Positions 25,612 to 38,065 of a DNA stretch of 64,000 bases are shown here, in pieces. A model generated the notes under the pieces. The model saw only the letters and a program-made list of their open reading frames with translations, was not told the origin of the DNA and did not search any database. Position 1 is the stretch's first letter; each line of letters starts with the position of its first letter. A program made the position numbers and the translations under genes. Source of the DNA: Callaeas wilsoni (Eukaryota > Chordata > Aves > Passeriformes > Callaeidae); the NCBI GenBank assembly GCA_013398955.1, contig VWPU01014912.1, forward strand, positions 1 to 64,000, written 5' to 3'.

Positions 25612-28600
25612 TGCTGCCTGACTACTGCTTCACATTTAAACTATGCAAGTGCGAGAAGTGGTTCTTTTGGAGATAGTTCACATCCTCTCCTTCCCTCAGT
25701 TAGAATCACTACGTGCAAAGGAGGAATACAAATCACAGAGAGCTTCTTACCTCTTAAAATTTTGCCACCAAGGTGGGAACCACCTCTTGAGAAAACAAAG
25801 CATTGTGCTAATCACCTGAAATCCTGCCGCAAACGCACTTACTTGCTTTGATTTGTCACTGACTAGTTATTCTTTGACCCCTCCTGATTGAAGAAGAGCT
25901 GTATCAATGATTTCCAAGAGAGAAGCAGATGGTATACCAAATAGTATTAGCTTCTTCTTAGGAAAACACGTTATATTTTAATTTAATTCCCAATTGTTCT
26001 TAACAAGGAAGAACAAAGGCTTGCAGCTGAAGCACCACCTTTCTTTGAAACCTTCAAGGAAGTGACTAGAAAGGCATGTTATAAAATGAAGCAGTTAAAC
26101 TCAATGTTTGTTCAATGCAAAGAGTCAGCACTTCCTATTCAATGTCCTCCTAATTACCCCTGAGGATCAAAGTCTTTTGAATGATTGTCTGTCCATTCAA
26201 ACCATTAACAGATGATCATTGGCCTCTCCAGTGCTACAGTAGTTTCTTCCAGGAAAGGGAAAATGCAGTTTTAAATGAGTATATTCAAATATTTTGATGC
26301 ATATTTATAGGAGGATTTTTTTAAAGTGTTAACCTATAGAAAAAAAATAGACATAAAAGTGGCATGGCTTGTCTGAGGAGCTGCCTGCTTAAATACCTTT
26401 GGTAATTTCCTTTACCATCTACACCAATTTCAAATAGAATAGGAAGTGGAAAGATGGACCTCAGCAGCACTTGGCTGCTATTAGGCAGCCTACTGCACCA
26501 AAGAAACTTATTTCAGCCCTCACAGCTCAGGTAAATTTGGTGTTACACACGCTCAGACCTTTCTCAGTAAAATAATATTTTCCCTTCTAAATATCCTTTC
26601 TGGCAGAGACCATATTAAAATAAATATTACTGAGATATTTCTTCAAGATCAAAGTCAATTATAAGATGGTCCCACTATACCTCTAAATGGAGTTTTAATT
26701 TGTGTATATAATATCAGAAATAATGGTTTTCCCATTGGGGTACTCACTTCAATTAGAGAAATGAGGACAGGCAGCTCTACCAGAGGGCCTCTTATCCTGC
26801 TTTGCATTTGCTAAAATTCTGGGCTAGCCTGTTGTGGACAGTATAATTTTACAAATGTCCATTCATTACACACATATAAACGGTGAGGCACTAATTAAAA
26901 ATGGTATAATTTACATAGGTAAACCAACAAGCTCTCACATGCTTCCTTCCTTGTTATCTCAACTATGTAACCGTCAGAAAATCTGCCTTCCAAAAATAAT
27001 ACAATAAGTTGCCTAAAGTCTAAAAAACACTGTTTCCTGTGCAGAAGTCACAAAGCATATCTCTCTTCTTCTAACACCCCAGTACAACAGAGGTGGGATC
27101 AGAGTTTAAATCAAATATCCCAGTTTAAGCATCAAGATCTAAATATTGCTGTAGAATTTGATGTGTGAGCTGATCTCTCAGATGGCTGCCTGCTCATCTG
27201 TCCTTCTGAACACGAACATGATTTTATTACAGTAAGACAAGTAAATGTCTTTGAGAGCACTGCTTGTGCTCTAATCCTAAAATCAGCTGAAAACTGCATT
27301 AGTGCTATTAGTCACTATGCACATTCTAAAAGCACCACAGCCCCAGCTGGGCTGTGCTAGTTGATGTAAGAAAAATTAACAAAATGACAATCTCAGAATC
27401 CCTTGATGTCTAAAGCACAGGTTTAAGTTGAGCTTTACTTAGCCTAAGTAAATCTGGCGACTTCAAGAGGATGATGGAGGTGTTTCAAGTTCAGCACAAA
27501 TTTACACATTTTGTAGATCTGGGCCAGAGTGCTCATCAGCATTGTCAAAACTGAGCTCTAAAGCAGAATCCTATCAGCCTTGAGACTGTTGGAAGAGATA
27601 TGAAGAAATTTTAACTGTTCATGTGTTCAGGAGCATCTTGTTGTTTTAGCTGCTTTGGATGACAAAATCACAGGTATGTTTAAAGCAGGCTAAGAACATT
27701 TTAATTTATTTTCTAGTTTTTCTTTACATATACTAGAAAAACATTGTTCCAATTCGGAGAGGGAAAAAAACAAATTTTTTTTCCTGTACAAAAGCTTGGC
27801 AAATGGATACAAATGCACAGTCTGAGAAAGCCGATAAAGTGGGTGACACAGCACAATTAACAACACAATAATTTTTGTTCTGTGCAGAGACCATGAGCAA
27901 AATCCAGCACAATACTTTTAGGTGCTATAAATCTAAGTGAATGGTTCAGATCAGTGTGAAAAGCTCTCTCAATAACAAAACTTAACACAACCTGATGATT
28001 TGTTCCCTTGGACGCAGAACTAAATCCAGCACATAGAATAAGGCAAGTGCTAGCAAGTGCAACCCACAGTGTTCTAGAAAGACCCACAGCCATCTTTATA
28101 TTTAATTTTACCTAAAAAAAGCATTTCCTAAAAAACTTGATGTTTGCCAAGTCAAGCACTCAAAAACGAGCAAAGAACAGAATTAAGATTGCTTTTGTGA
28201 TTCTACATCAGCCCCTGTATGCATATGTACTCTGTAATAGCCTTTAATTCCCTCATCACAGGCTATTTTTTTCCACTGGCCCAATGCTGAGCAGAACAAT
28301 TGCACAGAAATTGCCACTCAACCCTGGCAACTCCAGCATTGTAGCATGTTCAATTGCTTTCTAGGGATGCCATATGTGCAGTCTGCTTGGTAGCAGTAGG
28401 AGGGGGTTGGAAAGGGAAGGAATACACTCGGCACAGACAATTTTGCTACTGTACTCTAACTAGGTCCCTACTGAGCATGTGTGAACTCAGATTTTCTAGT
28501 TTTGTGGTAGCCAGCTCGAGGTGGATCAAGGATGTGATAAAGTACACACCATTGCTTGTTCTCCCTAACAAAAAAAAGAGGTGTCACAATTCTCCATTAC

Positions 28601-28717
28601 CTCAGTACTTCTGCAATATAAATAGAAAACAACAGTAGATCCAACAGTAGAATTTTGCCTGAGTGACCACATCAGCAGGTGGACCCAGACCCCTACTCTT
28701 ACAGGTCTATTTAGGGT

Positions 28718-29215
28718 ATAGAATCACAGAATCATTAAGTTGGAAAAGACCTCTAAGATCATCATGTCCAACCACTAACCCAGCACTGACATGTTCACCA
28801 CTAGACCACATCTCCATCTGTCACCTCCACGTGCCTTTTGAACACTTCCAAGCATGGTGATTTCACCATAGGCAGCACGTTCCAATGCTTGACAACCTTT
28901 TCAATGAAGAAACCTTTCCTAATATCCAATCCAAACCTCCCCTGGTGTCACTTATGGACATTTCCTCTGGTCCTGTCACTGGCTGCCTGGGTGAAGAGGC
29001 TGACCCTCCCAACCGGCTACAATCTCCTTTCAGGGAATTGTAGAGAGATATAAGAACCCCCTGAGCCTCCTCTTCTCCAGGCTGAACACCTCCAGCTCCC
29101 CCAGCTGCTCCTCATCAGACCTGTGCTCCAGACCCTTCCACACCTCTGCTGCCCTTTTCTGGACACGCTCCATCCAGCACTTCAATGTCTTCCTTGTAGA
29201 GAGAGCCTCAAACGT
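28718..29215 (-). mobile_element. CR1 LINE 3' fragment
   Basis: CR1 in minus orientation. The inverted 3' tail (AATCACAGAATCATTAAGTTGG, shortened here) belongs to the subfamily with GACCTCTAAGATCATC. It continues through the 3' UTR into the end of the RT ORF: CTCCTCTTCTCCAGGCTGAA, then GGACACGCTCCATCCAGCAC. The minus-strand translation still shows a short piece ending SLEKRRLRG. Confidence 0.92.
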
Positions 29216-30668
29216 TCCCTTGTGATAACTTAGGCTATGAGAATTTTGTTTCATCGTTAAATACAAACGTATCAAAGTGCTTGCTTGGAGACACAGCACA
29301 CTGCTTTGCCCCTTCATCCCCAAAGACTAAGTTGATAGCGGTGAATTCAACAGTACCAAGCAGTGTAACTTGATAGTCTGTAACATTTATTTGTTAGAAG
29401 GAACGCTACCCTGACACTGGCTCTGATCAGCCAATACCTTCTAAACTCCTGTGTACTGTTCATCTAGCAAGGACCACAGATCATTCTTAATAGATAGTTT
29501 GGGTCTGAATACCCATAAGAGTTTAACAGTAGAGAAACGTCTCCATTCTGGACCAACTGGGTGCCCAGAAGGGTTCCACTTACACGTTCCACAACCTGGA
29601 GTAGCCCACAATGCAGTCTGACCGGGGAAAGTATACTAAAGTAAATAAAATTGTTACTAACCACCAGGATTAATGCTGTTTGGAATATCATTATGCTTAG
29701 ATTAAGGGATTGTTTTGTTTCTTTTTTTTACCAAAAGCCTCGGGAAACTCTTTTGATGCTTGATTTCATTATAATTTCTGCCATAATTAAAAGAGATTCT
29801 GCTCCATTGATAGTCCAATTAGATTTTCTTTTGAAATACTTAGGATAAGCATAGCCATCATCTCTGCTAACTGTCTGGTTCTGCTTTGCTTTTTAAAGAC
29901 TCTCTTTGCATAATGAAGTGATGCTGCAGTTGTATTAGGCAAGTAAAGTGAGATGCTGCTGCTGTGTCACGTGTTACCATATTTGAAAACAGCCAACATA
30001 TCCTGTTCTCATCATCTTTCTAAGGCAAAAGCTTCTGACTGCAATAGGGACAGGCTTGGAAGTTAAGGTATGGTAAAATCATATAGAGAGGAAGATAGGA
30101 AAAGCTGGAAATGATGGAAGAGTTTATAGGTTAGCACTGAAACACAAAGATTCAACAACCTCTATCTAGAGCACCAGATCCTACTATCTCAAAGGGAACT
30201 ATGTAAGTGATCCTTTTGGAGCTTTTAAGTTTCAGCATAAACAGTGGTCTGAAATCTTGACAAAGAGAAGAGTGGATTGGGCTTTCTGTTCATTCTTTTA
30301 CAGGTCATCTAGGATGTTACCTGGGCAGTATACTTAACAACAACACTTCGCCCTATAAAGAGGCTTATCTATTACATAGCTCAACTTTACAGGTAAAAAC
30401 CTCAGAGAATGCATCACTGCACATGTTCAATAGAAATGTATGACCCGGCTGCAAAGCAGGCTTTGAAGCCATCTTTTAATTTATGTTAGAAAAGGATGGG
30501 AGAGAAACACTAAACTATAACCGAGGAGCATTTTTCACTGCCAGTGACATCCCTAATTGAAATTACTCTATGACTAGTTACCCACAAAACCGTATGGTAT
30601 TGAAAAACATTGAAAAAAGCCCATTACAGGAAACAGTGCTTTCTCCACTTAATCGCAATTAAACGACA

Positions 30669-30696
30669 TTATTTCACACTAATTAGTATGAAATAA
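30669..30696. repeat. 28-bp near-perfect palindrome
   Basis: The sequence equals its own reverse complement at 26 of 28 positions; one symmetric pair (30677 C, 30688 A) breaks it. The centre is the perfect decamer ACTAATTAGT, which contains back-to-back TAAT cores. Confidence 0.88.
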
Positions 30697-32956
30697 AAAC
30701 ACGGACTTGAGGAAAACTCCTTCCATGAGACATCTAAAGATCTGTAAAACTGAATCTTTTTCAGTATTTGTGTGCAAAGGTCAATCTAAGTCGTGAAATA
30801 AAGATTATAGCAGCACATCTGTGCCACTGTCGTAAAGACAAGGCCAGTACTCTTCTGGAGTCAACCTGTTGTTATTTTCTTTTCTGGGGGCTTATAGCAA
30901 CTATAAAACCTCACTAAAAGCAACTGATAAAAGCTTATGGGTTGAGAGCCCATATCTTACTATTTAATAAAACCAGATGGAATTACATTAATCTCTCCTT
31001 GTATTAAAGACTCTTAATTTTACGGAATGATCAAGCATCTAAAGGGCCAACTGATGCGTGGCTTCATGGCACACTGATGCAGACACCCAGATCAGATGGA
31101 GTCCTCTGGATATACAGCCGCAACCTGCTTTCAACTGGTTAAATCATCAGTTATATTAGTGGTCTACTTCTGAATGGAAGGCATTCTTCCAATGATCCCA
31201 CAATGATGAAAGAGGATCGGACTTTGACAAAAGGACCTCTTCAATCAGTGTCAAAATAAAACAATAAGCAGAAATAAAAAAAGGTAATATATAAAAGCCC
31301 GGAACAATAGGGGAACAGAGAGTAATCTATATAAATCTAAAGCCATGGAGAGAGGCAAAAAGAAGCTGAGGACATCAAGAAAAAAATACACGGCTTGAAA
31401 AAAACCCAAAGAACAATAGAGCTTTTTTTCAGCGTATTAAAACCTAGCAAAATGAGCAGCAATATTGATGGAGATGGGGAAATTGCTAATAATGTTGTAG
31501 TAAAGACTGTAGTAAAGTGTTCAGTAAGAATTTTTGTTCTAGTTTTTGAAAATAACCACAATAATGTAATTATTTCACAGGAAATAAGTTTTTTTCCAGT
31601 CCATTAATAACCAAGAATTATACTGAACTACATCTATTCAAGGACAAACATTTTTAAATCTGCAGGCTCATTTAACTTGTACCCAGTAAAGAAGAAGGAA
31701 GAATCTGACACACTGATTAATACTGTACCAGCTACCAAGAAATTAGAACAGGGTTAATGCTCTACAAATATTTAAGGAGGGAAAAGGACAGGATGTAAGT
31801 CACTTGGTTTGGGTAGTCTGCCTATGATTACAGACAAAATAACAGAAAACACAGATTGAACTGATAGAGAATAAAGAAAGTGAATGTGTGGTATCTCAGG
31901 CCAACCATATTGCTTTTCTGAAAAACAGATCTTAAGAAACAGTTACTCATTCTTTGACAAGATTACAGTTTAGTAAGACATTTGATTTAACTTGATTTGA
32001 TTAAAGAAACATGCATTTTTTCTACAGTATAAAGGCATGTATACATATATTTAAAAACTAACTGAAAAACGCTAAAATTATCATTGCTGGTGAATAACCA
32101 TCATCTGTTACAATTTCTTGTGAAGTTCAGCAACTGATAGTTGGCCTGAAATTATTCAACATTTACATCAGTGTTATGCAAGTAAATATAAAATTATGGA
32201 TCACTAAACATGTAGATGACTCAAATACTTCAAGTGAGAAATACAATGATGAGGGCAGAACAGAAAAGCAGAAGAGCAGGGCAGTAACTAAATCTGAATG
32301 ATTCAAACAAAAAGTGTCAATGGCCAGCCTATATGCTTTGAATAATAGATCTCAAATTGTGTCCACAAAATGCGACACTGGCAACTGGAAAGCAAAGAGA
32401 CCAAATGACTTAAGGAGTAAGCACAAGAAGATGGTATATAACAATATCCTAATGTAACTTTTATAGCCCAGAAAGACCTAACGAGATGCTTACACATATA
32501 AAAAGCCAGCTGAAGTAGGTATGTGACTTACGGATGTAAAATCGGTAGAGTAAGTAGCTGGAATTTGCTGGGCTTCACTGTGCAAAGAGGCCAGCCTGCA
32601 CGATGTGATAGCGTTTATGGATTTTAACATATTGCAAATTGAGAGCAGAGTTTTAAATGAAAATTATGGGAATACTTAGGCTTGTTCCTGCCTCCAATAA
32701 ACACTGAATTAGGTGAGAAAATATGTAAACTTGACCAGTATATTTATGACTGTAGACTCTAAAGAAGTACTAACCACTTTGCAAAGCAGGAATTTTGTGG
32801 CCAAGTTCAGAACATACTGCTATCACACAGAATACCTACATTTTAGTACTTCCCAGCTTCCGCAGATTAGGCAAGTCTGGCAAAACTAGCAGGTTTGCAA
32901 TATCTTCTGCTCTACTTTTCCAGTAATATTTTCTTGCAGCAGTGTCTCTCCTTTGA

Positions 32957-33405
32957 GTCCAGAAAGGGAAACAAAGCAGGTGAAGGGTCTAGAGAGTAAG
33001 TCCTATGAAGAGTGGCTGAGGGAGCTGGGGGTGTTTATCCTGGAGAAAAGAGGACTCAGATGGGGACCTTATTGCTCTTTATAACCACCTGAAAGGAGCC
33101 TGTAGCCAGGTGGGGGTCGGCCTCTTCGTCCAGGCAACAAGTGACAGGACAAGAGGACACAGTTTCAAGCTGTGCCAGAGGAGGTTCAGGTTAGACATCA
33201 GGGAGAATTTCTTCATGGAAAGGGTTGTTAAGCATTGGAATGGACTGCCCAGGGGGGCGGTGGAGTCACCACACCTGGAGGTGCTCAAGAAACAACTTGA
33301 CGTGGCACTTTATGCTATAGTTTATTTGACATTGTCATATTCCATCAAAGGTTGGACACCATGATCTTAGAGGTCTTTTCCAGACTAAGTGTTTCTGTGA
33401 TTCTT
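32957..33405 (+). mobile_element. CR1 LINE 3' fragment
   Basis: CR1 in plus orientation. It opens with the RT-ORF end (AGTCCTATGAAGAGTGGCTG and a CTGGAGAAAAGAGG block). It then runs through CAAGTGACAGGACAAGAGG, TTCTTCATGGAAAGGGTTG and TTAGAGGTCTTTTCCAG, ending in a TGTGATTCT tail. The last shared motif places it in the same subfamily as the inverted copy at 28718-29215. Confidence 0.92.
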
Positions 33406-33879
33406 TCAAAAGCATATCCATCATGGTGCATTTCTCTAATCACAACACTTTTAATGTCAGGTTACAGATCTTATTTAGATTGAAACTGTGAATGTTCTTT
33501 AATGGAGTTTCTATGGCAAGGTTTTTAACACCCACCTGAATGAATTGATCTTCACAAGAATAACTTTGAAGTGGCATCTTGTACCTTTATCACCTTTCTT
33601 TTAAAGCACAATAGTGGATAAATCACTTGTACTTCCTTCACTCTAAATTATAACGCTAAGAGTAGGTGCTATCCAAACATACACTGGAACATTCAAAGGA
33701 AAAAAAAAGATGCACACAATCACCTAATAATACAAAGATCTCTTGCTGACTTCGCAGGTGATAGAAAATAAAAGCTCTAAGTTATAATTCATACCACCAT
33801 GCACTTAAAGCTGCAGCAAAAACCAACAAAACAGGCAGAAATGTAAGACTGAATGTAACCCATTGCAGTTTTAATTTAC

Positions 33880-34165
33880 ACAGACTCCTAGAATGCTTTG
33901 GGTTGGAAGGGACCCTAAAAAAAAAAGGTTATCTAGTTCCAACCACCCTGCCATGGGCAGGGACACCCTCCATTAGACCAGGTTGCTCAAAGCCCCCTCC
34001 AACCTGGTGTTGAACTCTTCCAGGGATGGGGCAGCCACACCTCTGGCAACCTGTGCCAGTGCCTCACCACTCTCACAGTGAAGAATTTCTTTCCATCAGA
34101 AATCTAAACCCACTCTCTTTCAGTTTATGGCTATTGATTTAATTTTGTGTCTTTCCTGTTTCTCT
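33880..34165 (-). mobile_element. CR1 LINE 3' fragment
   Basis: CR1 in minus orientation with the tail subfamily GGGTTGGAAGGGACCCT, an A10 insertion nearby, then CTGCCATGGGCAGGGAC, CCAGGTTGCTCAAAGCC and a decayed CTCTCTTTCAGTTTA block. It sits about 475 bp from the oppositely oriented copy at 32957-33405. Confidence 0.9.
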
Positions 34166-37100
34166 GATAATTACTCTTCATGTGTGTGTTGAGAAGGAGG
34201 TGGGGCAATGTCAGTAAAGAGGTGGGGCTGAAACATTTGAGTCACTACTTCATTGTGGATTCGGCCAGGGAAAGTTTCTTTTGCCAGATTCCCGGAGGCA
34301 GCTTTCCTGAGCTCACTGCTACTCACCAGCCTCTTGTAAATTTTACACACAGCACCTGCCCTCACTGGTTCTCTAACATAATGAAGTGAGACTGAGGTGA
34401 ACACAGAATCCTGTGATCTTCCCATCTCTCTGCTACAGAACAAAAAATGCAAAAATATTTCTTCAACTCCATGCACTTTTGAGTAGTCAGACAGAAGCAC
34501 AAGTTGATGGCATCTCTCCATGAGATTGAGACTATTTTCATGTGTTAGCCTTCCTGAGAAAATTTACAGGGGCAAAATTTGGGGCTTGACAACAAAAAAG
34601 ATCATTCAAAAGATCATTCCTAAATGTCGGGGGTATGAAAGGAAGAGCCAGATGTCATTTAAACTGTCCTGCTTAGCGAGGGAGTGGCACTACCCCTCTT
34701 GCCCCACCAATGTTTGTCTGCATTTGGTACGATAAGAGCCAGCTTTAACAGAAAAAACAAAACCCCACATATTCAAGTTCTACTATACAAGAAAAAAAAT
34801 GGCAGTGCTGGGTTGTGATAATGGTCCCTCTCAACCAGTGTCCTGGAATGTTGTTTCACAAACATTTATAATACACAAAATATATCACTGGTAATACTAA
34901 AGCACCTTTTAGACTGGATCTGACATTTTTATTGATTAAGGGTAAAATTAAGTAAATGAGTTTGCAGTTACTGAGTGAACAGACCACAGTGATTTTGTGA
35001 AGATGTGAAAGAACCAAGAAAGGACCTCAAAGCTCTGTTTGAGGTAACAGATTGACTTCATAACATAAAGGCTTTGCTAGAACAGATTGTTTAGCTCCCA
35101 TTTCTGCCTTTTATCAAAGACAAGATGGAAATAGAAAACATTCAAAGATTTTGATTTACAATCCTTGTAAATCAAAAGAACAAATGTCAACAGTAGCAAA
35201 ATAGAACTTAATCTAGGATCAGAAAAGAAATATTAAAGCAGAAAGTGAAAGAGAGGTTGTGGCAGGGTAATAAATTGTTTTCTATTTTAACGTGAATAAA
35301 AAACTTAAGATCAAGGTATAAATGTAGGATTAATAGATATGGATCAAGTTTAATAATTACACATTAGCAACTTTTCCTATTGATCTCTTGCCATGTAAAC
35401 ACCATGGTAATTGGTATACTGTACATCCATCGCTAACTAATTACATTTCTAAGAGCTTTGGAGAACTGCTTTAAATTGGGTTTGCTCCACAGCATCAAAG
35501 AATCATGGACAAACTGAGCTAAAGTTAGCTTTCGGGGTGATTCTTAGACAATGAAAAGAAAGACACTTTATAAACACATCATAGTCCTAGCACACTTTTA
35601 CTGTCAAAGCATTTTGCCTGCAGCAAGCAACACTGTTCTTTAAGTGAAGCTGCATCTGTACGGAGTTCAAATGAACACAGAGCTGAAAAGTAGAGAGCTC
35701 TGACTCCAATAAAAAGGAATGACTGTTTTGGCTTCATAATGCATTTTCCAGCCCTAGCTTTAATCTAAATCAAATGCCCATCTTTCTTGCTGTTCATGCA
35801 ATGCAACCACAGCACATGCTTAAGTATAGGAAAATTGCAAGTGCCTAACAACATCAAATTCTACTTCCATCTAGTCTGGAATCTACATCAGGCAGAGGAT
35901 AATACCTTCTCTTTAAACAGGCAGAAACTATTCTCCATCACTAATTAATTCAGAAACTGTTCCACAGATCTAGCCAAACAGCTGCTGGGCATGGAGATCT
36001 GGACAATCAAACAGGACTTTTCTGTTTCTAAACTTCCTCCCAAGCAGTATGGCAATGAGAGAGACTCTTTACAATGCTCTGTTAGCAGGTCTGCCATCTA
36101 CAAGGTACAGGAACTGCTGGCAAAGTATTAGCATAGCAACACACCTCGTGGAATTACCTCTGCCATAAGAATCTCGCTAGAAATTAGCCCTCCAAGCCAG
36201 AACTCAATGGTATACAGACCCCATTAAACCCCAGCAACAGCCATAAAAATTTTTCTTGTTTAGCTGTCTATTGAATGGACATTCTTAAAATGGGGAATTT
36301 AATTTTAAAGTCATGTCTCTTCAGGAACTCCCAGAATAGCAAATTTGCAGGGCAGTTCTGAGCTGCTCAAAGAGGACTTTGATTTCAATGGTTCCATCAC
36401 TTCAATGTTGCAGCCCTGATGTAACCCTGCTTTTCTCATTGGTTCTCACCCCATGAGACAAGCTTCTGTGGAGTTCAGGGGATTTGCATAAGCTGTGTGT
36501 GTGCAAAACACTGATGGGCACTGTCGCCACTGCCTTAGTGCGATGTCTGAGTATTTGAAAAGGGGGCAACAAGTCAATCAAAAGCTGGTTAATTCAAATG
36601 AAAACCAGCTTCTGGTGTTTAATACACTCTGTTATATTTTGTTTGTCATTATCTCTCCAGACCAGTGACTCAGCCCTGTAGAACCTTCAGCTTGATCACA
36701 GTGTTGACACATGATAGCAGCCATTCAGTTGCCATGGACATCTATTTATGTCTCCTCTTTTTGAAAGAGCCCAGCAAGATAAATGAACCCCAGACTGTTA
36801 AATGCAATAAAGATTTACATGAAATAATAGAAACTCTGCCTTTTAGCCTCAAACAAGTGATTCAGCAAGTTCTCCAGGTGAATTTCAAAAATGAACTGGC
36901 TTCAGCAAAGAACTTCAGAAATGACCGGTGCCGTGCTGTTTCCATGCAGCTCTGCCTGCCCCAGATGGGCGCCCACCACGGTTGTGTCTGAGTGTCTGTC
37001 ACACAGAAAGTACTGCCCGTAGCAGAGTCTCTTCTGCATGTCTTTAGTTCCACACTTCTACAGACAGGTAAGGCCTGCAGTGGGCAGTTTTTAATATTTA

Positions 37101-37515
37101 AACAGAGGACTGTGACATGCCTGATGCTATGAGGAACATCCTGAAGGCCTAGATACCACTCTGAAGTATTTCCATTAACCGATCACTGTATGAAAAGCAG
37201 ATTAAATGCCAAGTTGCTGCCATGGAACGCAGCCTAAAGTCCATTCACTTAAATGGGAGACTTTCCAATGACCTCAGTTTGCCCTGGAGGATGAAAATGG
37301 TCATTAAAAGACAACTTCTGTGGTTTTTTTTAACTAACGAGAGCAGGTGGAAAGCAGTCAAGTTCCCAACACTCATGGACTGTTATACAGATTAGACCTT
37401 ATATTCATGACTGAATTATACCTTACCATGCAGATTGCCCCCATGGCACTGAAAAGAGCAAGGTACTGCTTACATGAGAAAAGGTATCTGTAAGAAAATG
37501 CAACTATGCAAATAT

Positions 37516-37535
37516 GGGGGGGAGAAAACCCCCCC
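37516..37535. repeat. G7/C7 hairpin
   Basis: Seven G (37516-37522), AGAAAA, then seven C (37529-37535): a perfect 7-bp GC stem with a 6-nt loop in otherwise AT-rich intron. Confidence 0.85.
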
Positions 37536-37804
37536 AAACTGGAGGAAAACCAGTAATTTGTTTGCAAACAGACCAAGTTAATTAGAATAATAAATGAGTT
37601 CCTGTTATAAACACGATACTCTAGGATACTAAACCAGTTCCTGCATAGTTTATATCAAAATGCAAAATGCCTCAGTTTACCTTAGTGAAAGTAAAAACAT
37701 TTTGATTCCCTGGTTCATTTCTTTTCTTTTGGGTTAGGTGATACAATTCTTATCCGCAACTTGACAGGATGTAAAAAATAATTACAAATGAAAAGGTTAT
37801 TCAT

Positions 37805-38065
37805 AATTTTTAAATGAGTTAATTAGTAAACCCCGCCAGAGTCACTCATTACAGTAATTAATAATTGATTATACTTGAAATTAAACACAATTTTTCATCA
37901 AAATCTAATTAAATATCTGCCTTTTTTCTCGTTGATTAGAACACTGGGTCTGGTAGAGACAATCTTTGCTAAATATGTTTATGCTGAACTGAACCATTGG
38001 ATTTGATATTTAATAATTGGTAGTTCCTTTAGAAATTAGTAATTATGACCCATAATTAGAGTGGT
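37805..38065. promoter_or_regulatory. Homeodomain-motif-dense block, candidate enhancer
   Basis: About 260 bp of AT-rich, non-repetitive sequence with many TAATTA/ATTAG cores: GTTAATTAG, GTAATTAATAATTG, TCTAATTAAA, TTGATTAG, TAATAATTGG, AGTAATTATG and CATAATTAG. It includes a paired-type dimer site TAATTGATTA at 37862-37871. This composition resembles conserved enhancers near neural developmental genes. It lies 1.6 kb downstream of exon C inside the 22 kb intron. Conservation cannot be judged from one genome. Confidence 0.3.

Noticed and set aside
33110..33364. 84-codon plus-strand ORF
   Set aside because: It lies wholly in CR1 3' sequence, and the mirror ORF at 33079-33288 is the same element on the other strand.
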